This document shows, in pieces, positions 6,019-6,020 of a stretch of 6,020 nucleotides of DNA; the first letter of the stretch is position 1, and the number at the start of each line of letters is the position of its first letter. Source of the stretch: Dermatophilaceae bacterium (GTDB lineage Bacteria > Actinomycetota > Actinomycetes > Actinomycetales > Dermatophilaceae); NCBI GenBank assembly GCA_013361975.1, contig JABFXB010000121.1, forward strand, positions 1 to 6,020, in the 5' to 3' direction. Position numbers and translations under genes: made by a program. The notes beneath the pieces are model-generated. The model saw nothing but the letters and a program-made list of their open reading frames with translations, was not told the DNA's origin and searched no databases.

Positions 6019-6020
6019 CC

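Overview
The window reads as ordinary chromosomal DNA from a high-GC actinobacterium. By eye it is about 70% G+C or more, codon third positions are strongly G/C, every recognised gene starts with GTG, and the promoter -10 boxes are of the actinobacterial TANNNT type placed a few bases before the start codon (leaderless style). A member of the Micrococcales would fit, but nothing here fixes the genus. No RNA gene, mobile element, CRISPR array or prophage remnant was seen.

Layout from left to right. (1) Bases 1-67 may hold the last codons of an upstream gene that overlaps the next start by GTGA; this is uncertain. (2) A YbjJ-like major facilitator transporter runs on the plus strand (64-1254). 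(3) A MocR-type regulator, with a GntR winged helix fused to a PLP-binding aminotransferase-fold domain, runs on the minus strand (1217-2671). It converges on the transporter, with a 38-bp tail-to-tail overlap. (4) An 81-bp divergent regulatory region (2672-2752) holds a good leaderless promoter for the regulator and repeated GTGGACC half-sites. (5) A YjeH-like amino-acid exporter of the APC superfamily (2753-4054, plus) is transcribed away from the regulator. (6) A KimA/KUP-like permease with a C-terminal soluble domain (4066-6018, plus) follows 11 bp later, with its own -10 box lying on the stop codon of the exporter gene.

The clearest functional unit is the divergent regulator-exporter pair. 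MocR proteins commonly sit next to, and control, a divergent transporter or vitamin B6 gene. The simplest reading is that the regulator senses an amino acid or amine through its PLP and controls export of that compound or a relative. The KimA-like protein keeps most of the K+-site residues recalled from KimA/KUP proteins but appears to lack one acidic residue. Its substrate is therefore open, and its link to the exporter may be no more than shared read-through. All three transporters are integral membrane proteins of the cytoplasmic membrane.

I found no convincing wholly new system. The points most worth a second look are the operator-like repeats in 2665-2752, the altered ion-site residue and soluble tail of the KimA-like permease, and the leaderless promoter embedded in a stop codon at 4052.
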